Of a DNA stretch of 64,000 nt, positions 1 to 7,959 are shown piece after piece. Every line of letters starts with the position of its first letter. Position 1 is the first letter of the stretch. This DNA is from an uncultured Oscillospiraceae bacterium. GTDB taxonomy: Bacteria > Bacillota > Clostridia > Oscillospirales > Oscillospiraceae. The stretch covers positions 1 through 64,000 of the forward strand of contig CANRFA010000002.1 in the NCBI GenBank assembly GCA_947629775.1, written 5' to 3'. A program made the translations under genes and the position numbers. The notes below the pieces were generated by a model. The model did not search any database. It was given only the letters and a program-made list of their open reading frames with translations, and was not told where the DNA came from.

Positions 1-1136
1 TCCGGGGTCATCTCCACCTGGACGTCCAGGGTGTCGGTGTGGTTGACCCGGTCCACGATGATCTGGTAGTTGGCCGGGTAGCCGTGGTTGAGCAGCACCG
101 TCTCGATCTGGGACGGGAAGACGTTGACGCCGCGGATGATGAGCATGTCGTCGGTGCGGCCCCTGGGCTTGGACATCTTCACGTGGGTGCGGCCGCAGGG
201 GCACTTCTCCCGGGTAAGGATGCAGATGTCCCGGGTGCGGTAGCGCAGCAGTGGGAAAGCTTCCTTGGTGATGGAGGTGAAGACCAGCTCGCCCTGGGAG
301 CCCTCCGGCAGGACCTCGCCGGTCTGGGGATCGATGATTTCGGCGATGAAATGGTCCTCGTTGATGTGCATGCCGGTCTGGGCGGAGCACTCAAAGGAGA
401 CGCCGGGGCCGGAGATCTCGGTCAGGCCATAGATGTCGTAGGCCTTGATGCCCAGCGTATTCTGAATATCCTGGCGCATTTCCTCGGACCAGGCTTCCGC
501 GCCGAAGATGCCGGCCTTCAGGGGGATCTGATCCGGGGTGTATCCCATTTCTTTCATGGTTTCGCCGATGTACGCCGCGTAGGAGGGAGTGCAGCAGAGA
601 ATGGTGGCGTGCAGATCCATGATGAACATGATCTGGCGCTCCGTGTTGCCGGAAGAGGTGGGGATGGTCAGACAGCCAACCTTATGGGAGCCGCCATTGA
701 GACCGGGGCCGCCGGTGAACAGACCATAGCCATAGGAGACCTGGCACACGTCCTCGTTGGTACCGCCGGCGGCCACAATGGCCCGGGCGCAGCACTCGTC
801 CCAGAGGTCGATGTCGTGCTGGGTGTAGAAGGCCACCACCCGCTTGCCGGTGGTGCCGGAGGTGGACTGGATGCGCACGCAGTCCTTCAGAGGACGGGCC
901 AGCAGGCCGTAGGGATAGGCGTCCCGCAGATCCGCCTTGGAGAGGAAGGGCAGCTTGTACAGGTCCTCCGTGGACTTTATATCGTCCGGTGTAACGCCCT
1001 TTTCTTCCATCTTCCTGCGGTAATAGGGGACGTTGTCCCAGACGTTGCGGACCTGCCTGACCAGGCGCTCGTCCTGCCAGGCTTTGATCTGCTCTCTCGA
1101 AGCGGTCTCGATTTCAGGCTGGTAATATCTTTCCAT
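1..1136 (-). CDS. paaK: Phenylacetate-CoA ligase family protein (3' end outside window)
   Basis: An aryl-acid:CoA ligase of the adenylate-forming family; it would activate phenylacetate, indoleacetate or similar acids with ATP and CoA in the cytoplasm. 378 residues are visible of the roughly 430 usual for the family, so the C-terminal ~50 lie outside. The ATP-binding loop STSGTTGKRVVAFY is near residues 91-104 and the adenylate motif YDIYGLTEISGPG near 232-244. The ATG at 1136 follows AAAGGA at a good distance. It is the last gene of the yerC-iorA-iorB-crcB-paaK run, 111 bp after crcB. Indolepyruvate oxidoreductase yields aryl-acetyl-CoA, so a neighbouring ligase running reversibly, giving the free acid and ATP, fits aromatic amino-acid fermentation. 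The exact acid is not predictable. Confidence 0.9.
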   Translation of the reverse strand, partial: MERYYQPEIETASREQIKAWQDERLVRQVRNVWDNVPYYRRKMEEKGVTPDDIKSTEDLYKLPFLSKADLRDAYPYGLLARPLKDCVRIQSTSGTTGKRVVAFYTQHDIDLWDECCARAIVAAGGTNEDVCQVSYGYGLFTGGPGLNGGSHKVGCLTIPTSSGNTERQIMFIMDLHATILCCTPSYAAYIGETMKEMGYTPDQIPLKAGIFGAEAWSEEMRQDIQNTLGIKAYDIYGLTEISGPGVSFECSAQTGMHINEDHFIAEIIDPQTGEVLPEGSQGELVFTSITKEAFPLLRYRTRDICILTREKCPCGRTHVKMSKPRGRTDDMLIIRGVNVFPSQIETVLLNHGYPANYQIIVDRVNHTDTLDVQVEMTP

Positions 1137-1247
1137 GGGGGATCAGTCCTTTCGTGTGAAAAAAGTTACAGGGGGAAATCCATGACCTGCGCGGACAGGG
1201 GAGCGGGTCAGGCCGGAAGAGAAGCGTCAGCCGGACCCGAAGCGGGG

Positions 1248-1628
1248 TTACAGGGAGGGAATTCTGCGGCTCAGCTGGAGACCGGCGGCCACGCCCAGCA
1301 GGCACAGGCCGACGCTCAGCGCGGCGTAAAGCCCGCCGGTCAGCAGTTTCCGTTCCTCCAGGAGACGCAGCGTCTCCAGAGAAAACGTGGAAAAAGTGGT
1401 GAAGCCTCCGCATACGCCGGTGCGCCAGAAGAGGTTTGCCCGGGAAGAGAGAACATCCCGGGAAGCCAGACCGGCCACAAACCCGATCAGAAGGGCGCCC
1501 AGCAGATTGGTAAACAGGGTGGCGAGGGGGAAGGAACTCTTCAGAGGGAGCAGGCTGATCCCGTAGCGGCATATCGCGCCCAGCCCTCCCCCCAGGCCAA
1601 CGGCCAGCAGATCCAAGGCTTCAGGCAT
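1248..1628 (-). CDS. crcB: Fluoride ion channel/exporter CrcB (FluC)
   Basis: A small membrane protein of the Fluc family, which exports fluoride passively as a dual-topology dimer. It has 126 residues, the normal length, and four hydrophobic segments. Family signatures are visible: GGGLGAICRY near 13-22, the polar-track Asn in NLLGALLIGF near 41-50, and the sodium-site/Phe-box motif GVCGGFTTFSTFS near 71-83. The ATG at 1628 lies inside the end of iorB (8-bp overlap), so translation is probably coupled. No fluoride riboswitch is seen directly upstream. A fluoride exporter between iorB and paaK is unexpected; it may simply be carried by the operon. Single-copy Fluc proteins form homodimers, which this one probably does. 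Confidence 0.93.
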   Translation of the reverse strand: MPEALDLLAVGLGGGLGAICRYGISLLPLKSSFPLATLFTNLLGALLIGFVAGLASRDVLSSRANLFWRTGVCGGFTTFSTFSLETLRLLEERKLLTGGLYAALSVGLCLLGVAAGLQLSRRIPSL

Positions 1629-2193
1629 CCCGGCCCAGGGTAAAGGCCTTCCGGTTCAGTTCCAGGAACTTCGCAGGCACAACCGCCTCGATGGCCTCCT
1701 GCCAGGCGGAGTCCGGGGCACCGAAGTAGTGGGACAGGCGGCCCAGCAGTACCAGATTCACCGCTTTGCTGCTGCCTGCCTGATTGGCCAGAGCCAGGCA
1801 GTCCAGGGCGTCCACCTTCGCGCCGGTGGCCTTCATCTTTTCCACCAGATTCTCCGGATAGGCGGCGGCGCCGGTGATGACGGGCATGGGATCGATCTGC
1901 TGGGTGGAGGTGACGATTTGTCCGTCGGGCTTCAGCCAGTTCAGCCAGCGGGCGGCCTCCAGCAGCTCGAAGGAGACGATGAAGTCGGCCTCGCCCCGGT
2001 CAATGACGGGGGAGCTGACCCGGTCGCCGTAGCGCACATAGGTCACCACGCTGCCGCCCCGCTGGGACATGCCGTGGACCTCGGATACCTTGACATCGTA
2101 GCCCTGCTCCATGAGCAGATGGCCCAGCAGCTTGGAGGCCAGCAGGGAACCCTGCCCGCCCACGCCGACAATCATGACGTTTTTCGTTTCCAT
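1621..2193 (-). CDS. iorB: Indolepyruvate ferredoxin oxidoreductase, beta subunit
   Basis: The gamma/beta-type subunit of the 2-oxoacid:ferredoxin oxidoreductase that oxidatively decarboxylates indolepyruvate, phenylpyruvate and hydroxyphenylpyruvate to aryl-acetyl-CoA with reduced ferredoxin. 190 residues, the typical length. The N-terminus carries the Rossmann-like GVGGQGSLLASKLLG (about 11-25) and the family stretch EVHGMSQRGGSVVTYVRYG. It lies 3 bp after iorA and overlaps crcB by 8 bp, so the genes are co-translated. The partner iorA supplies the TPP and Fe-S domains. The ferredoxin at 61710 could accept the electrons, though nothing in the sequence links the two directly. Confidence 0.94.
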   Translation of the reverse strand: METKNVMIVGVGGQGSLLASKLLGHLLMEQGYDVKVSEVHGMSQRGGSVVTYVRYGDRVSSPVIDRGEADFIVSFELLEAARWLNWLKPDGQIVTSTQQIDPMPVITGAAAYPENLVEKMKATGAKVDALDCLALANQAGSSKAVNLVLLGRLSHYFGAPDSAWQEAIEAVVPAKFLELNRKAFTLGRDA

Positions 2194-2196
2194 AAC

Positions 2197-3942
2197 TTAA
2201 CCCTCCTTCGCAGTGCTGTGGAAGGCGCCGAAGGCGCACAGCTGCTCGCACACGCCGCAGCCCACACACTGGGTGGCATCCACCACCGCCTTGCCGTTCT
2301 TCATGGAGATGGCAGGGCAGCCGATGCGCATGCAGGACTTACAGCCCCGGCAGCGCTCGGGATCCACCGCCAGGGGGGCCTTGTGCTTCACATACTTCAG
2401 AAGGGCGCAGGGACGGCGGCTGATGATGACGGAGGGTTCCTTTGCGGCCAGCTCTTCCTTTACGGCGGTGTCGCAGGCCTTCAGGTCGTAGGGATCCACC
2501 ACCCGGACCCGCTGAAAGCCCATGGCCCGGCACAGAGATTCCAGATCGATCTTTCCGGCGGGTTCGCCCTTGATGTTGTAGCCGGTGGTGGGGTTCTGCT
2601 GGTGGCCCGTCATGCCGGTGATGGAGTTGTCCAGTATGATGACGGTGGAGTTGGACTGGTTGTAAGCGATGTTTGCCAGACCGGTCATGCCGGAGTGCAT
2701 GAAGGTGGAGTCGCCGATGACGGCCACGGTCTTTCCTTCGCTCTCCTCGCCCCGGGCCTTGTTGAAGCCGTGAATGGCGGAGATGGAAGCACCCATGCAC
2801 AGGGTCATCTCCATGGCGGCCAGCGGGGCCACGGCGCCCAAGGTGTAGCAGCCGATATCGCCGAGAACCGTGCACCGGTTCTTATGTAAGGTGTAGAAGA
2901 GACCGCGGTGGGGGCAGCCGGCGCACATGACAGGAGGACGGTTGGGAATCGTCTCTTCCAGAGACAGACCCGATTCGTGTGGAATGCCCAGTTTCTCCGC
3001 CACGATGGTCTGGCTCAGCTCGCCCAGGGGAGAGAAGAGATCCTTGCCCACGGGGGAGAGACCCAGCTCCCGGCAGAAGGCCTCGATGAAGCCGTCCAGT
3101 TCCTCGACAACCACCAGCTGCTCCACGGAAGCGGCGAAGTCCCGGATCTTCCGCTCCGGCATGGGCCATACCATTCCCAGTTTGAGGATGGGGAAGCGGT
3201 CTCCGCAGACCTCTTTGACGTACTGATAGCTGGTGGAGGAGGTGATGATGCCCCGGCTGTGGTCGTCGCCGGGCTCCACGCGGTTGATGTCCGCGGTCTC
3301 CGCCCAGGCGGCCAGCTTCCGGGTCCGTTCTTCCACGACAGGGTGGCGGCGGATGGCGTTGCCGGGCATCATGACATATTTTCCGATGTTCTTCTCGTAG
3401 GGTTTCGGAGGAATCTCCGCACGGGGAGAGGTTTCCACGAGAGACTGAGAGTGGGCCACCCGGGTGCACATCTTCAGCAGAACCGGGGTATCGAACTGCT
3501 CGGACAGTTCATAGGCCAGCTTCGCAAAGCCCAGGGCCTCCGAAGAGTCCGAAGGCTCCAGCATGGGCAGTTTGGCGGCGCGGGCGTAGTGGCGGGAGTC
3601 CTGTTCGTTCTGGGAGGAATGCATACCGGCGTCATCTGCGACGGCGATCACCATGCCGGCGTTGACGCCGGTGTAGGAGACGGTGAACAGGGGATCGGCG
3701 GCCACATTCAGGCCCACATGCTTCATGCCGCAGAAGCTCCGCGTTCCGGCCAGGCAGGCGCCGAAGGCCGTCTCCATGGCGACCTTCTCGTTGGGGGCCC
3801 ACTCGCAGTAGATTTCGCTGAAGCGGGCGGCTTCCTCCGTGATTTCGGTGCTGGGCGTGCCCGGGTAGCTGGAAATAACGCCAACTCCGGCCTCGTACAG
3901 CCCGCGGGCAACGGCGGCGTTGCCCAGCATCAGTTGTTTCAT
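2197..3942 (-). CDS. iorA: Indolepyruvate ferredoxin oxidoreductase, alpha subunit
   Basis: The large catalytic subunit (581 aa) of the TPP- and CoA-dependent oxidoreductase for aromatic 2-oxoacids. In order: an N-terminal pyrimidine-binding domain with SSYPGTPSTEITEEA (about 24-38) and the Glu of NEKVAMETAFG; a linker domain; a TPP-binding domain with GDIGCYTLG and GDSTFMHSGMTGLANIAYNQ; and a C-terminal ferredoxin domain with CRGCKSCMRIGCP and CVGCGVCEQLCAFG for two [4Fe-4S] clusters. The frame is open further upstream, but the ATG at 3942 has an AGGGAT-like site, begins with the family N-terminus MKQLMLGNAAVARG, and avoids overlap with yerC. It sits 23 bp after yerC and 3 bp before iorB. 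Confidence 0.95.
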   Translation of the reverse strand: MKQLMLGNAAVARGLYEAGVGVISSYPGTPSTEITEEAARFSEIYCEWAPNEKVAMETAFGACLAGTRSFCGMKHVGLNVAADPLFTVSYTGVNAGMVIAVADDAGMHSSQNEQDSRHYARAAKLPMLEPSDSSEALGFAKLAYELSEQFDTPVLLKMCTRVAHSQSLVETSPRAEIPPKPYEKNIGKYVMMPGNAIRRHPVVEERTRKLAAWAETADINRVEPGDDHSRGIITSSTSYQYVKEVCGDRFPILKLGMVWPMPERKIRDFAASVEQLVVVEELDGFIEAFCRELGLSPVGKDLFSPLGELSQTIVAEKLGIPHESGLSLEETIPNRPPVMCAGCPHRGLFYTLHKNRCTVLGDIGCYTLGAVAPLAAMEMTLCMGASISAIHGFNKARGEESEGKTVAVIGDSTFMHSGMTGLANIAYNQSNSTVIILDNSITGMTGHQQNPTTGYNIKGEPAGKIDLESLCRAMGFQRVRVVDPYDLKACDTAVKEELAAKEPSVIISRRPCALLKYVKHKAPLAVDPERCRGCKSCMRIGCPAISMKNGKAVVDATQCVGCGVCEQLCAFGAFHSTAKEG

Positions 3943-3965
3943 GGGGATCCCTGCTTTCTTCCGTA

Positions 3966-4316
3966 TTATGAACCTGCCTGGAGGTCCTGTTCCGGCCGGT
4001 CCGGTTCGCTCCGTCCGGCGTCGGCGCCCCGCTCCCGGGCGATGACCTCCTGCATGACGCCGCCGGCGCCGTTGTCCAGCATGGACCGGCGGACCCGGCT
4101 GATGGTGGCGCTGCTGGCCCCGGTCTTCTCCAGAATGTCCAGGTAGACCAGCCCCTGCTGCAGGTAGACCGCCACATCGAACCGCTGCTCCATGGAGCGC
4201 AGTTCGGTGGGAGTACACAGGTCTTCAAAAAAGCGACAGCACTCTTCCAGGTTCCTGAGCCTGAGGATGGTTTCGTAGAGGGCCATACTGCGTTCGCGGT
4301 GTCCTGCCTTTGCCAT
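3966..4316 (-). CDS. yerC: TrpR-like repressor of the YerC/YecD family
   Basis: A 116-residue helical protein of the TrpR/YerC superfamily. The conserved core is LRNLEECCRFFEDLCTPTEL (about 20-39), then MEQRFDVAVYLQQG, then a helix-turn-helix reading ASSATISRVRRSML (about 67-80). The last ~25 residues are polar and probably disordered. ATG 4316 follows GGAG at 8 bp. It is the first gene of the aromatic oxoacid operon (iorA 23 bp downstream), so a local, probably autoregulatory, role is likely. Whether it senses tryptophan is unknown: YerC proteins are related to TrpR, but their ligands are poorly characterised. Confidence 0.88.
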   Translation of the reverse strand: MAKAGHRERSMALYETILRLRNLEECCRFFEDLCTPTELRSMEQRFDVAVYLQQGLVYLDILEKTGASSATISRVRRSMLDNGAGGVMQEVIARERGADAGRSEPDRPEQDLQAGS

Positions 4317-4372
4317 GGGCTATCGCTCCATTCGTTTTCGGTCTGTCGGGCTGCTCCGCAGCCTGCCCCTTA

Positions 4373-4401
4373 AATATAACACCTTAAAGTGTGAAAGTAA
4401 A
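4373..4401 (-). promoter_or_regulatory. Promoter of the yerC-ior operon with a dyad in its spacer
   Basis: On the minus strand, TTTACT (4401-4396), 17 bp, then TATATT (4378-4373), about 57 bp before the yerC ATG. The spacer contains the near-palindrome ACACCTTAAAGTGT at 4379-4392, with matching ends ACAC/GTGT and a TTAA centre. A dyad between -35 and -10 is a classic repressor site. YerC is the obvious candidate protein, but this is inference. Confidence 0.5.
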
Positions 4402-4462
4402 CAGGAATTTTCAGATTACTCCAGATTCTGGAGATTCCGGCATGAAAACCGGTTTTCCCCGC

Positions 4463-4491
4463 TTGACAGCCGGGCCGGGATGGGGTATCAT
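4463..4491 (+). promoter_or_regulatory. Promoter of the acyl-CoA ligase gene
   Basis: TTGACA at 4463-4468, a 17-bp spacer, and TATCAT at 4486-4491. This is a near-consensus housekeeping promoter pointing toward the ligase gene, which starts about 50 bp downstream. Confidence 0.75.
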
Positions 4492-4546
4492 TCACTTTAC
4501 CGGTTTAAAGGATCAAACCAGTAAAGTAAGAGTTCAGGAAAGGAAC

Positions 4547-6196
4547 GTGTCGAACGCCATGCCCATTACCGATCTGCTGGAGCGCAACAGCAAGCTGTAC
4601 GGCGACGAGGTCGCCCTGGTAGAAATCAACCCAGAGGTCCAGGAAGTCCAGAGGGTGACCTGGAAGGAATACGAACTGATTCAGCCCGTCAATCCCATGC
4701 CCTACCGCCGGGAGATCACCTGGTCCGTGTTTGACGAGAAGGCCAACCGGGTCGCCAACCTGCTGATGAGCCGCGGAATCCGGAAGGGCCAGAAGGTCGC
4801 CATCCTGCTGATGAACTGTCTGGAATGGCTGCCCATCTACTTCGGCATACTGAAGGCCGGAGCCATCGCCGTTCCTCTGAATTTCCGCTACACTGCGGAG
4901 GAGATCGAGTACTGCGTCAAGCTGGCGGACGCCGACGTGCTCTTCTTCGGCCCGGCTTTTATCGGCCGCGTGGAGAGCATCGTGGGCAGCATCGGCCGGG
5001 ATCGTCTGCTGTTCTTTGTGGGCGAGACCCTCAGTCCTACCTTCGCCGAGGACTACCACCTGGCGGCGGCCAACTGCTCCAGCGTGGCCCCCAAGGTTCT
5101 CATCGAGGACGACGACGAGGCCGCAATCTACTACTCCTCCGGCACCACCGGTTTCCCTAAGGCCATCCTTCTCAAGCACCAGGCTCTGTCCCAGTCTGCC
5201 CATCTGGAGGCCGTTCACCACAGAACCACCCACGAGGACGTCTTCCTCTGCATCCCGCCCCTCTATCATACGGGCGCCAAGATGCACTGGTTCGGCTCCC
5301 TCTACACCGGCAGCAAGGCCGTTCTGCTGAAGGGCAACACCCCCAAGGCGGTCTTTGACGCCGTGTCCCAGGAGAAGTGCACCATCGTCTGGCTGCTGGT
5401 GCCCTGGGCTCAGGATATCCTGGCGGCTCTGGATCGGGGCGAACTGAAGATGGAGGACTACCAGCTCTCCCAGTGGCGGCTGATGCACATCGGCGCCCAG
5501 CCGGTTCCCCCCTCCCTGATCCGGCACTGGTTGAGCTACTTCCCCAACCACCTGTACGACACCAACTACGGTCTCTCCGAGTCCACCGGTCCGGGCTGCG
5601 TGCATCTTGGCCTGGAGAACGTCCACAAGGTGGGCGCCATCGGCGTGCCCGGTTTCGGGTGGAAAGTGAAGATCGTGGACGAGAACGATCAGATCGTAAA
5701 GCAGGGAGACGTGGGCGAGCTGTGCGTCCAGGGCCCCGGCGTCATGGTGTGCTATTACCACAACCCGGAGGCCACGGCCGAGGTTCTGAAGGACGGCTGG
5801 CTCCATACGGGAGACATGGCCCGGCAGGACGAGGATGGCTTCATCTTCCTGGTGGACAGGAAGAAGGACGTGGTCATCTCCGGCGGGGAGAACATCTATC
5901 CGGTGCAGATTGAAGACTTCCTGGCGGCCTGCCCCAAGGTGCACGATGTGGCGGTCATCGGACTGCCGGACCGGCGGTTGGGCGAGATCGCCGCCGCCAT
6001 CATCCAGGTGAAGGAGGGCATGACCTGCACGGAGGAGGAGATCAACGACTTCTGCCTGGGACTGCCCCGCTACAAGCGGCCCCGGAAGATCATCTTTGCC
6101 CATGTGCCCCGTAATGCGACCGGCAAGATCGAGAAGCCCAAACTGCGGGAGCAGTACTGCGGCGTAAGGCTGGTGGAGGCTCAGAACCGGGCCTGA
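4547..6196 (+). CDS. Class I adenylate-forming acyl-CoA ligase
   Basis: A 549-residue AMP-dependent synthetase/ligase of the fatty or aryl acyl-CoA synthetase type. All core motifs are present: YYSSGTTGFPKA (ATP loop), YGLSESTG, GWLHTGD, DRKKDVVISGGENIYP (hinge and CoA tunnel) and the catalytic lysine motif PRNATGKIEKPKLR near the C-terminus. The GTG at 4547 is preferred because AGGA at 4536-4539 is 7 bp away; an ATG at 4559 would leave the site too far. An upstream in-frame ATG at 4391 lies before the promoter and is rejected. It is divergent from the yerC-ior operon, so a role with aryl or branched acids is plausible. Motifs alone do not give the substrate. Confidence 0.88.
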   Translation: MSNAMPITDLLERNSKLYGDEVALVEINPEVQEVQRVTWKEYELIQPVNPMPYRREITWSVFDEKANRVANLLMSRGIRKGQKVAILLMNCLEWLPIYFGILKAGAIAVPLNFRYTAEEIEYCVKLADADVLFFGPAFIGRVESIVGSIGRDRLLFFVGETLSPTFAEDYHLAAANCSSVAPKVLIEDDDEAAIYYSSGTTGFPKAILLKHQALSQSAHLEAVHHRTTHEDVFLCIPPLYHTGAKMHWFGSLYTGSKAVLLKGNTPKAVFDAVSQEKCTIVWLLVPWAQDILAALDRGELKMEDYQLSQWRLMHIGAQPVPPSLIRHWLSYFPNHLYDTNYGLSESTGPGCVHLGLENVHKVGAIGVPGFGWKVKIVDENDQIVKQGDVGELCVQGPGVMVCYYHNPEATAEVLKDGWLHTGDMARQDEDGFIFLVDRKKDVVISGGENIYPVQIEDFLAACPKVHDVAVIGLPDRRLGEIAAAIIQVKEGMTCTEEEINDFCLGLPRYKRPRKIIFAHVPRNATGKIEKPKLREQYCGVRLVEAQNRA

Positions 6197-6239
6197 GGAA
6201 ATACAGGAGACACGGAAATCCGATTCTTTCGTCCTTTTC

Positions 6240-6285
6240 GGGGCGGGAATCCGGCTGCGGCCGGGTTTCCGCCCCGTTGTGTTTC
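6240..6285 (+). terminator. Probable terminator of the acyl-CoA ligase gene
   Basis: GC-rich arms at 6240-6255 and 6260-6275 form a 16-bp hairpin with two wobble pairs, followed by a weak T-containing stretch (GTTGTGTTTCC). The missing clean T-run keeps confidence moderate. Confidence 0.45.
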
Positions 6286-6302
6286 CGCTCGGGGCGTATG
6301 AG

Positions 6303-6345
6303 GACAGAAAAAGAGCGGGGAACCGGCGCACTGCCGGTTCCCCGC
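6303..6345 (-). terminator. Intrinsic terminator of the uvrC-rsmD-coaD group
   Basis: A 13-bp perfect stem (6315-6327 with 6333-6345, 5-nt loop). On the minus strand it is followed by CTCTTTTTCT. It lies 30 bp after the stop of the last gene in the group. Confidence 0.85.
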
Positions 6346-6375
6346 CCCGGAACGGGCTGGGAGAAATGCGAAAGC

Positions 6376-6900
6376 TCAGTCTTCGTCCGCCGCCGCGTTG
6401 TACATGGAGCGGGGGGCGGATCCGCCGGAGGAGGGAGCGCCCATGCCGGCGGCGGAGCGGAAGCGGACCCGGGATTTTTTGATCTCGTCATAGGCCTCCG
6501 CCACCGCTTCTTCCGTGCGGCGCAGAGCGTCCTCGCAGTATTCGTGGGCGGAGATCTTCAGCTCCCGGGAGCGCTGTTCGGCCTGCTGCATCATCTCGTT
6601 GGCCCGGGCCTTGGCCTGCTGATAGATGGCCTCTGCGGCCAGAAGCTGCTTGGCCCGGTCCTCGGCGGTCTTCCGGATGGAGTCCGCTTCCCGCTTGGCG
6701 GAGGCGATCATATCCACCCGGTTGGCGACCAGTTTTTTGGCTTCGTTCAGTTCCATGGGGAACTGACTGCGGATGTCATCGATCAGGTCCAGGGCCCGAT
6801 CCCGCTCGATGACGCACTTGTCGGAGGCAAAAGGAGCGTTTTTCGCTTCATCGATCATCTCGAAGAGCATATCCAGTAATTCGTCTACGCCGCTGGCCAT
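6376..6900 (-). CDS. Coiled-coil protein of unknown function (ATPase subunit H-like)
   Basis: A 174-residue, strongly helical, charged protein with no signal peptide or membrane segment. Residues ~45-135 are rich in Ala, Glu, Lys, Arg and Gln in heptad-like order (for example AEDRAKQLLAAEAIYQQAKA), which predicts a long coiled coil. The last ~30 residues are Gly/Ser/Ala-rich and probably disordered. Such proteins are often labelled vacuolar ATPase subunit H-like or DivIVA-like from coiled-coil similarity alone; no ATPase operon is present. It lies 4 bp after coaD at the end of the uvrC-rsmD-coaD group. I do not assign a function; a cell-division or envelope scaffold is one possibility. Confidence 0.7.
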   Translation of the reverse strand: MASGVDELLDMLFEMIDEAKNAPFASDKCVIERDRALDLIDDIRSQFPMELNEAKKLVANRVDMIASAKREADSIRKTAEDRAKQLLAAEAIYQQAKARANEMMQQAEQRSRELKISAHEYCEDALRRTEEAVAEAYDEIKKSRVRFRSAAGMGAPSSGGSAPRSMYNAAADED

Positions 6901-6904
6901 GGGT

Positions 6905-7402
6905 TCAGCCTTCCTTTCCTTGAATGATTCTCATACGCCGGGCTACGTCTTCCTCGATCTCCGGGGGGACGAAACCGGCCAGATTGGCTCCGTAGCGGGC
7001 CATTTCCTTGACGATGGTGGAGCTGAGGTAGGTATAGCGGTCGCTGGAGGCCAGGAACATGGTCTCCAGCTGGGGATTCAGTTTCCGGTTGATGACCGCC
7101 ATCTGCACTTCCTGTTCGTAGTCGGAGACCGCGCGCAGACCCTTGACCACGACCGTGGCGCCCCGGCGTCTGGCGTAGGAGGCCAGCAGTTCGTTGGAGC
7201 GGTCCACCTCCACGTTGGGGAGGTTGCCGGTCACCCGACGGAGAAGGTCCGCTCTCTCCTCCGGGGTAAACATGCCCTGCTTTGCGGAGTTGACCATTAC
7301 ACAGACGATGAGCTGATCGAAGCAGGAGGCGGCACGCCGGATGATGTTCAGGTGTCCGAGGGTCACCGGATCGAAGCTTCCGGGGTAGATGGCGATGCTC
7401 AT
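6905..7402 (-). CDS. coaD: Phosphopantetheine adenylyltransferase
   Basis: Transfers AMP from ATP to 4'-phosphopantetheine to make dephospho-CoA, the penultimate step of coenzyme A synthesis. 165 residues, the family's usual length. The nucleotidyltransferase signature is visible at the start: YPGSFDPVTLGHLNIIRRA, including the TxGH motif. The C-terminal adenylate site has SSTIVKEMARYGANLAGFVP, the ISSS-x-R/K equivalent. ATG 7402 overlaps the end of rsmD by 4 bp (ATGA), the rsmD-coaD arrangement widely conserved in Firmicutes. Confidence 0.96.
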   Translation of the reverse strand: MSIAIYPGSFDPVTLGHLNIIRRAASCFDQLIVCVMVNSAKQGMFTPEERADLLRRVTGNLPNVEVDRSNELLASYARRRGATVVVKGLRAVSDYEQEVQMAVINRKLNPQLETMFLASSDRYTYLSSTIVKEMARYGANLAGFVPPEIEEDVARRMRIIQGKEG

Positions 7403-7959
7403 AGTATTTCTCCCGCTCTCTGACGGCGGCAGAGGGTCAGCCTGATCTTGCCGTACCGATAATCTCTCCCCCAGACGTAAGGGGGGTCTACGGAGGGCAT
7501 GATGCGGTCCGCAGCAGTCTCACAGACCATTATACCATTATCATGGAGAATGTCAAACGCAAGGATGCCCTGAATGCTCTGCTCCAGGAGATCGGTGTGG
7601 TAGGGGGGATCCAGGAAGATGAGATCGAATTTCTGCCGGCAGGAGGCAAGAAAGGCGAGGGAATCCCCCTGGATGACCTGGGCCCGGTCGGTGTAGCGGC
7701 ACAGCGCCAGATTATCCCTTATGACGTCGATTGCCTCTTTGCGCTGGTCCACGAAGACGCAGAATTCCGCGGTCCGGGAGAGAGCTTCGATGCCGAGCTG
7801 ACCGGTGCCGGCGAAGAGGTCCAGCACCCGGCGCCCTTCGACGTCGAACTGAATGATGTTGAACAGGGCTTCCTTTACTTTATCCGTGGTGGGGCGGGTA
7901 TCCATGCCCGGGAGTTCCTTCAGCTTCCGGCCACGGGCTTGCCCTGAGATGACGCGCAT
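7399..7959 (-). CDS. rsmD: 16S rRNA (guanine966-N2)-methyltransferase RsmD
   Basis: A SAM-dependent methyltransferase that modifies G966 of 16S rRNA in the small subunit. 186 residues. The N-terminus MRVISGQARGRKL and the element RPTTDKVKEALFNII are typical. The SAM-binding motif is VLDLFAGTGQLGIEALSR, and the catalytic N6/N2-methyltransferase motif is DLIFLDPPY. It overlaps uvrC by 40 bp at its 5' end and coaD by 4 bp at its 3' end, so it is almost certainly co-translated with both. Confidence 0.95.
   Translation of the reverse strand: MRVISGQARGRKLKELPGMDTRPTTDKVKEALFNIIQFDVEGRRVLDLFAGTGQLGIEALSRTAEFCVFVDQRKEAIDVIRDNLALCRYTDRAQVIQGDSLAFLASCRQKFDLIFLDPPYHTDLLEQSIQGILAFDILHDNGIMVCETAADRIMPSVDPPYVWGRDYRYGKIRLTLCRRQRAGEIL

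Noticed and set aside
39-1643. A 534-codon plus-strand frame over paaK, crcB and iorB
   Set aside because: It lies over three recognised minus-strand genes and shows no family motifs; it is a compositional shadow.
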